Under the pieces are notes generated by a model that saw only the letters and a program-made list of their open reading frames with translations, searched no databases and had not been told where the DNA came from. 8,965 nt of DNA from Propionivibrio sp. (lineage in GTDB: Bacteria > Pseudomonadota > Gammaproteobacteria > Burkholderiales > Rhodocyclaceae), in NCBI GenBank assembly GCA_003249625.1, contig QKII01000141.1:1-8965 (forward strand), written 5' to 3'. The position numbers and the translations under genes are program-made. Below are positions 7,315-8,965 of this stretch, piece after piece. Within the stretch, counting starts at the first letter, position 1. Each line of letters starts with the position of its first letter.

Positions 7315-7479
7315 ATGCGCAGATACATTACGCTTCTCCTGCTTCTATTCGCAACCCTTTTGAACGGCTGCGGGACGCGTGGTTCGCTTTATCTGCCCCC
7401 TCAACAAAAAGCGCCGACGACTGCGCAGAGCACGCCAGCAACGGTCGAGACCGGCACGGCAAAACAAACGACACCATGA
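7315..7479 (+). CDS. lptM: LPS translocon maturation lipoprotein LptM (LppL/YifL type)
   Basis: LptM is a tiny outer-membrane lipoprotein that in E. coli binds the LptD/LptE translocon and helps LptD reach its correct disulfide-bonded form. The 54-residue product has a basic start (MRRY), a hydrophobic signal and a lipobox ending L-N-G-C, so Cys19 should be lipidated. Asn at the -2 position is unusual but tolerated. Directly after it comes the family hallmark CGTRGSLYLPP (19-29), equivalent to the CGLKGPLYLPP type motif. The remainder (30-54) is a low-complexity Gln/Ala/Pro/Thr tail with no fold. Its stop overlaps the start of lysA by four bases, the arrangement known from pseudomonads as lppL-lysA; in E. 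coli the partner is dapF. No good ribosome site is visible upstream. The call rests on lipobox, motif and neighbours. Confidence 0.93.
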   Translation: MRRYITLLLLLFATLLNGCGTRGSLYLPPQQKAPTTAQSTPATVETGTAKQTTP

Positions 7480-8723
7480 CTGCATTCTTTCACCTCGACA
7501 AGGGACATCTCCACGCCGAGTCAGTTCCCCTTGGCGATATCGCTGAGCGCTTCGGAACCCCCTGCTACGTCTATTCACGCGCTGCGCTGGAAGCCTCGCT
7601 CGACGAATTCCAAAACGAGTTGGGCGGTGTGGACGCGCTCGTCTGTTATGCCGTCAAAGCCAACTCGAATCTCGCCGTACTCAACGTCTTCGCCCGTCGC
7701 GGCGCCGGGTTTGACATTGTCTCCGCCGGCGAGTTGAAGCGGGCGCTGGCTGCTGGCGCCGATCCGAAAAAAATCGTTTTCTCCGGGGTCGGCAAGTCGG
7801 CCGAAGAAATGGCCTTTGCGCTCAAGACCGGCATCCTCTGTTTCAACGTTGAATCTGCGCCCGAACTTGAACGCCTGAATGATGTTGCCGGTTCGCTCGG
7901 GTTGAAGGCGCCGATCAGCCTGCGCGTCAATCCCAATGTCGACGCAAAAACACATCCGTACATTTCGACCGGCCTCAAGGAGAACAAATTCGGTGTCGCC
8001 TACGAGGATGCGCTGACCATCTACCGGCGCGCCTCTGCCTTGCCGAACATCGTGATCACCGGAATCGACTGCCACATCGGCTCGCAACTTCTCGACCCGT
8101 CGCCGTTCGCCGAGGCTCTCGACAAGTTACTGTCGTTGATCGACCAACTTGCGACCAACGGGATCACGCTACACCACATCGACCTCGGTGGCGGCCTCGG
8201 GATTCGATACCAGGACGAGGAGGCGCCGACGGTCAAGAGTTACCTGCAGCCGCTGCTGCAGAAGCTCAAGGAGCGTTCGCTGAAAATCATTCTCGAACCC
8301 GGGCGCCGCCTCGTCGGTAACGCCGGCGCATTGCTCACCAGAGTCGAGTTCCTCAAGCCCGGTGAGGTCAAGAATTTCGCCATTGTCGATGCTGCGATGA
8401 ACGACCTCGCCCGCCCGGCGCTGTACGACGCCTGGCACGATATCGTTCCGGTCCTACAGCGCGATACAGGCACGCAAAGCTGGGAAATCGTTGGTCCGAT
8501 CTGCGAATCCGGAGACTTCCTCGGCCACGCTCGTCCGCTGGCCATCGAGCCGGGCGACCTGCTGGCGATCATGTCGGCCGGCGCCTACGGCATGGCGATG
8601 AGCTCGAACTACAACACTCGCCCACGCGCCGCCGAAGTCATGGTCGACGGCGATCAGTTCCACCTGATCCGCCGACGCGAAACGGTAGAGGAGTTGCTGG
8701 CGCTGGAGAGTCTGCTGCCATGA
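7476..8723 (+). CDS. lysA: Diaminopimelate decarboxylase LysA
   Basis: LysA is a cytoplasmic PLP enzyme of fold type III that decarboxylates meso-2,6-diaminopimelate to L-lysine, the last step of lysine biosynthesis. The 415-residue sequence shows CYAVKAN with the PLP Schiff-base Lys61, then DIVSAGEL, HIGSQ (200-204), the glycine-rich phosphate-binding GGGLG (238-242), EPGR (274-277), CESGDFLG with the active-site Cys343, and AGAYG with Tyr371. The TIM-barrel half (about 30-280) and the C-terminal beta domain are both complete, and length is typical. CESGD together with the length favours LysA over ornithine/arginine decarboxylases. Start ATG at 7476 lies within the lptM stop (ATGA) and has no Shine-Dalgarno of its own, so it probably depends on coupling to lptM. 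The gene is visibly more GC-rich than the pil genes. A DAP-consuming enzyme next to a cell-envelope lipoprotein is a conserved neighbourhood. Confidence 0.97.
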   Translation: MTAFFHLDKGHLHAESVPLGDIAERFGTPCYVYSRAALEASLDEFQNELGGVDALVCYAVKANSNLAVLNVFARRGAGFDIVSAGELKRALAAGADPKKIVFSGVGKSAEEMAFALKTGILCFNVESAPELERLNDVAGSLGLKAPISLRVNPNVDAKTHPYISTGLKENKFGVAYEDALTIYRRASALPNIVITGIDCHIGSQLLDPSPFAEALDKLLSLIDQLATNGITLHHIDLGGGLGIRYQDEEAPTVKSYLQPLLQKLKERSLKIILEPGRRLVGNAGALLTRVEFLKPGEVKNFAIVDAAMNDLARPALYDAWHDIVPVLQRDTGTQSWEIVGPICESGDFLGHARPLAIEPGDLLAIMSAGAYGMAMSSNYNTRPRAAEVMVDGDQFHLIRRRETVEELLALESLLP

Positions 8724-8965
8724 ACCATCCAGTGCTGCTGCTCGCGGCAGTTCTGACGCTTTCTGCGTGCTCGGAAGGGAAAATCAGCAAAAAGGCGGAG
8801 CCGCCCCCCGTACCGGTTACTGCCGCAAAAGCCATTGCACGTGACGTTCCCGTTACTCTGCGGGTCGTCGGCCGTGCCGAAGCTTTCGAGAGCGTTACCA
8901 TCAAGTCACGGGTCGACGGCCAGGTCGCCAACGTTCTTTTCACCGAGGGGCAGCATGTCAGCCAA
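8720..8965 (+). CDS. RND-type efflux periplasmic adaptor (membrane fusion) lipoprotein, N-terminal part
   Basis: Only the first 82 codons are in the window. They begin with a lipoprotein signal whose lipobox is L-S-A-C (Cys17), then a charged, Pro-rich linker (about 18-35). The first strands typical of AcrA/MexA/MdtA-like membrane fusion proteins follow: PVTAAKAIARDVPVTLRVVG, then ESVTIKSRVDGQV and VLFTEGQHVSQ, which match the start of the barrel and lipoyl (biotinyl) half-motif. Such proteins bridge an inner-membrane RND pump and an outer-membrane channel. SRVDGQV followed by an FxEGQ-type sequence most resembles MdtA-like adaptors, but which substrate or pump cannot be judged from this fragment. 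The ATG at 8720 overlaps the lysA stop in ATGA; a GGAG lies eleven bases upstream. A pump gene would be expected just beyond the right edge. Confidence 0.88.
   Translation, partial: MNHPVLLLAAVLTLSACSEGKISKKAEPPPVPVTAAKAIARDVPVTLRVVGRAEAFESVTIKSRVDGQVANVLFTEGQHVSQ

Noticed and set aside
7575..8087. 170-codon open frame on the minus strand
   Set aside because: It is antisense to lysA over its active-site region, a common by-product of GC-rich coding sequence.
8244..8261. Inverted repeat CTGCAGC / GCTGCAG with a 4-base loop
   Set aside because: It is internal to lysA, encodes LQPLLQ, and lacks a T tract; probably a chance product of Leu/Gln codons.

Overview
The window looks like chromosomal DNA from a Gram-negative proteobacterium, most likely a betaproteobacterium (Rhodocyclales-like is a guess from the feel of the Pil and PBP1a proteins, not a database result). 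The evidence is a type IV pilus alignment operon with an outer-membrane secretin, an LPS-translocon lipoprotein (LptM), a bacterial frataxin (CyaY), a class A PBP and an RND-type membrane fusion protein. Gene density is very high. The only gap above 60 bases is the roughly 200-base divergent region between pilM and ponA, and no stretch over 300 bases lacks a gene.

Region 1 (1-4436, minus strand) is pilM-pilN-pilO-pilP-pilQ, transcribed right to left. PilM is a cytoplasmic actin-like protein that binds the N-terminal tail of PilN. PilN and PilO are paired bitopic inner-membrane proteins, PilP is an inner-membrane lipoprotein that reaches across the periplasm, and PilQ is the outer-membrane secretin through which the pilus passes. 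All four junctions are 4-base stop/start overlaps. pilQ runs off the left edge: 539 codons are present and the C-terminal barrel is missing.

Region 2 (4437-6941) holds a divergent promoter region and ponA, which encodes the bifunctional peptidoglycan glycosyltransferase/transpeptidase PBP1a. The pilM/ponA divergent pair is the classic arrangement also found in Pseudomonas. ponA has a perfect TATAAT box only 17 bases before its GTG start, implying a very short mRNA leader.

Region 3 (6960-8965) has cyaY on the minus strand, convergent with ponA. It is divergent, across only 37 bases, from a plus-strand operon of lptM, lysA and the start of an RND-efflux adaptor lipoprotein. lptM is a 54-residue lipoprotein gene, lysA makes lysine from meso-diaminopimelate, and the last two junctions are again 4-base ATGA overlaps. 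cyaY next to lptM is an old gammaproteobacterial/betaproteobacterial neighbourhood; an efflux adaptor directly coupled to lysA is less expected.

Overall this is a largely conserved housekeeping and pilus region. I did not find a convincing new system. The points worth a second look are start-codon choice for pilM, the short ponA leader, Lys/Gly-rich protein tails that double as ribosome binding sites, and the lysA-efflux coupling.
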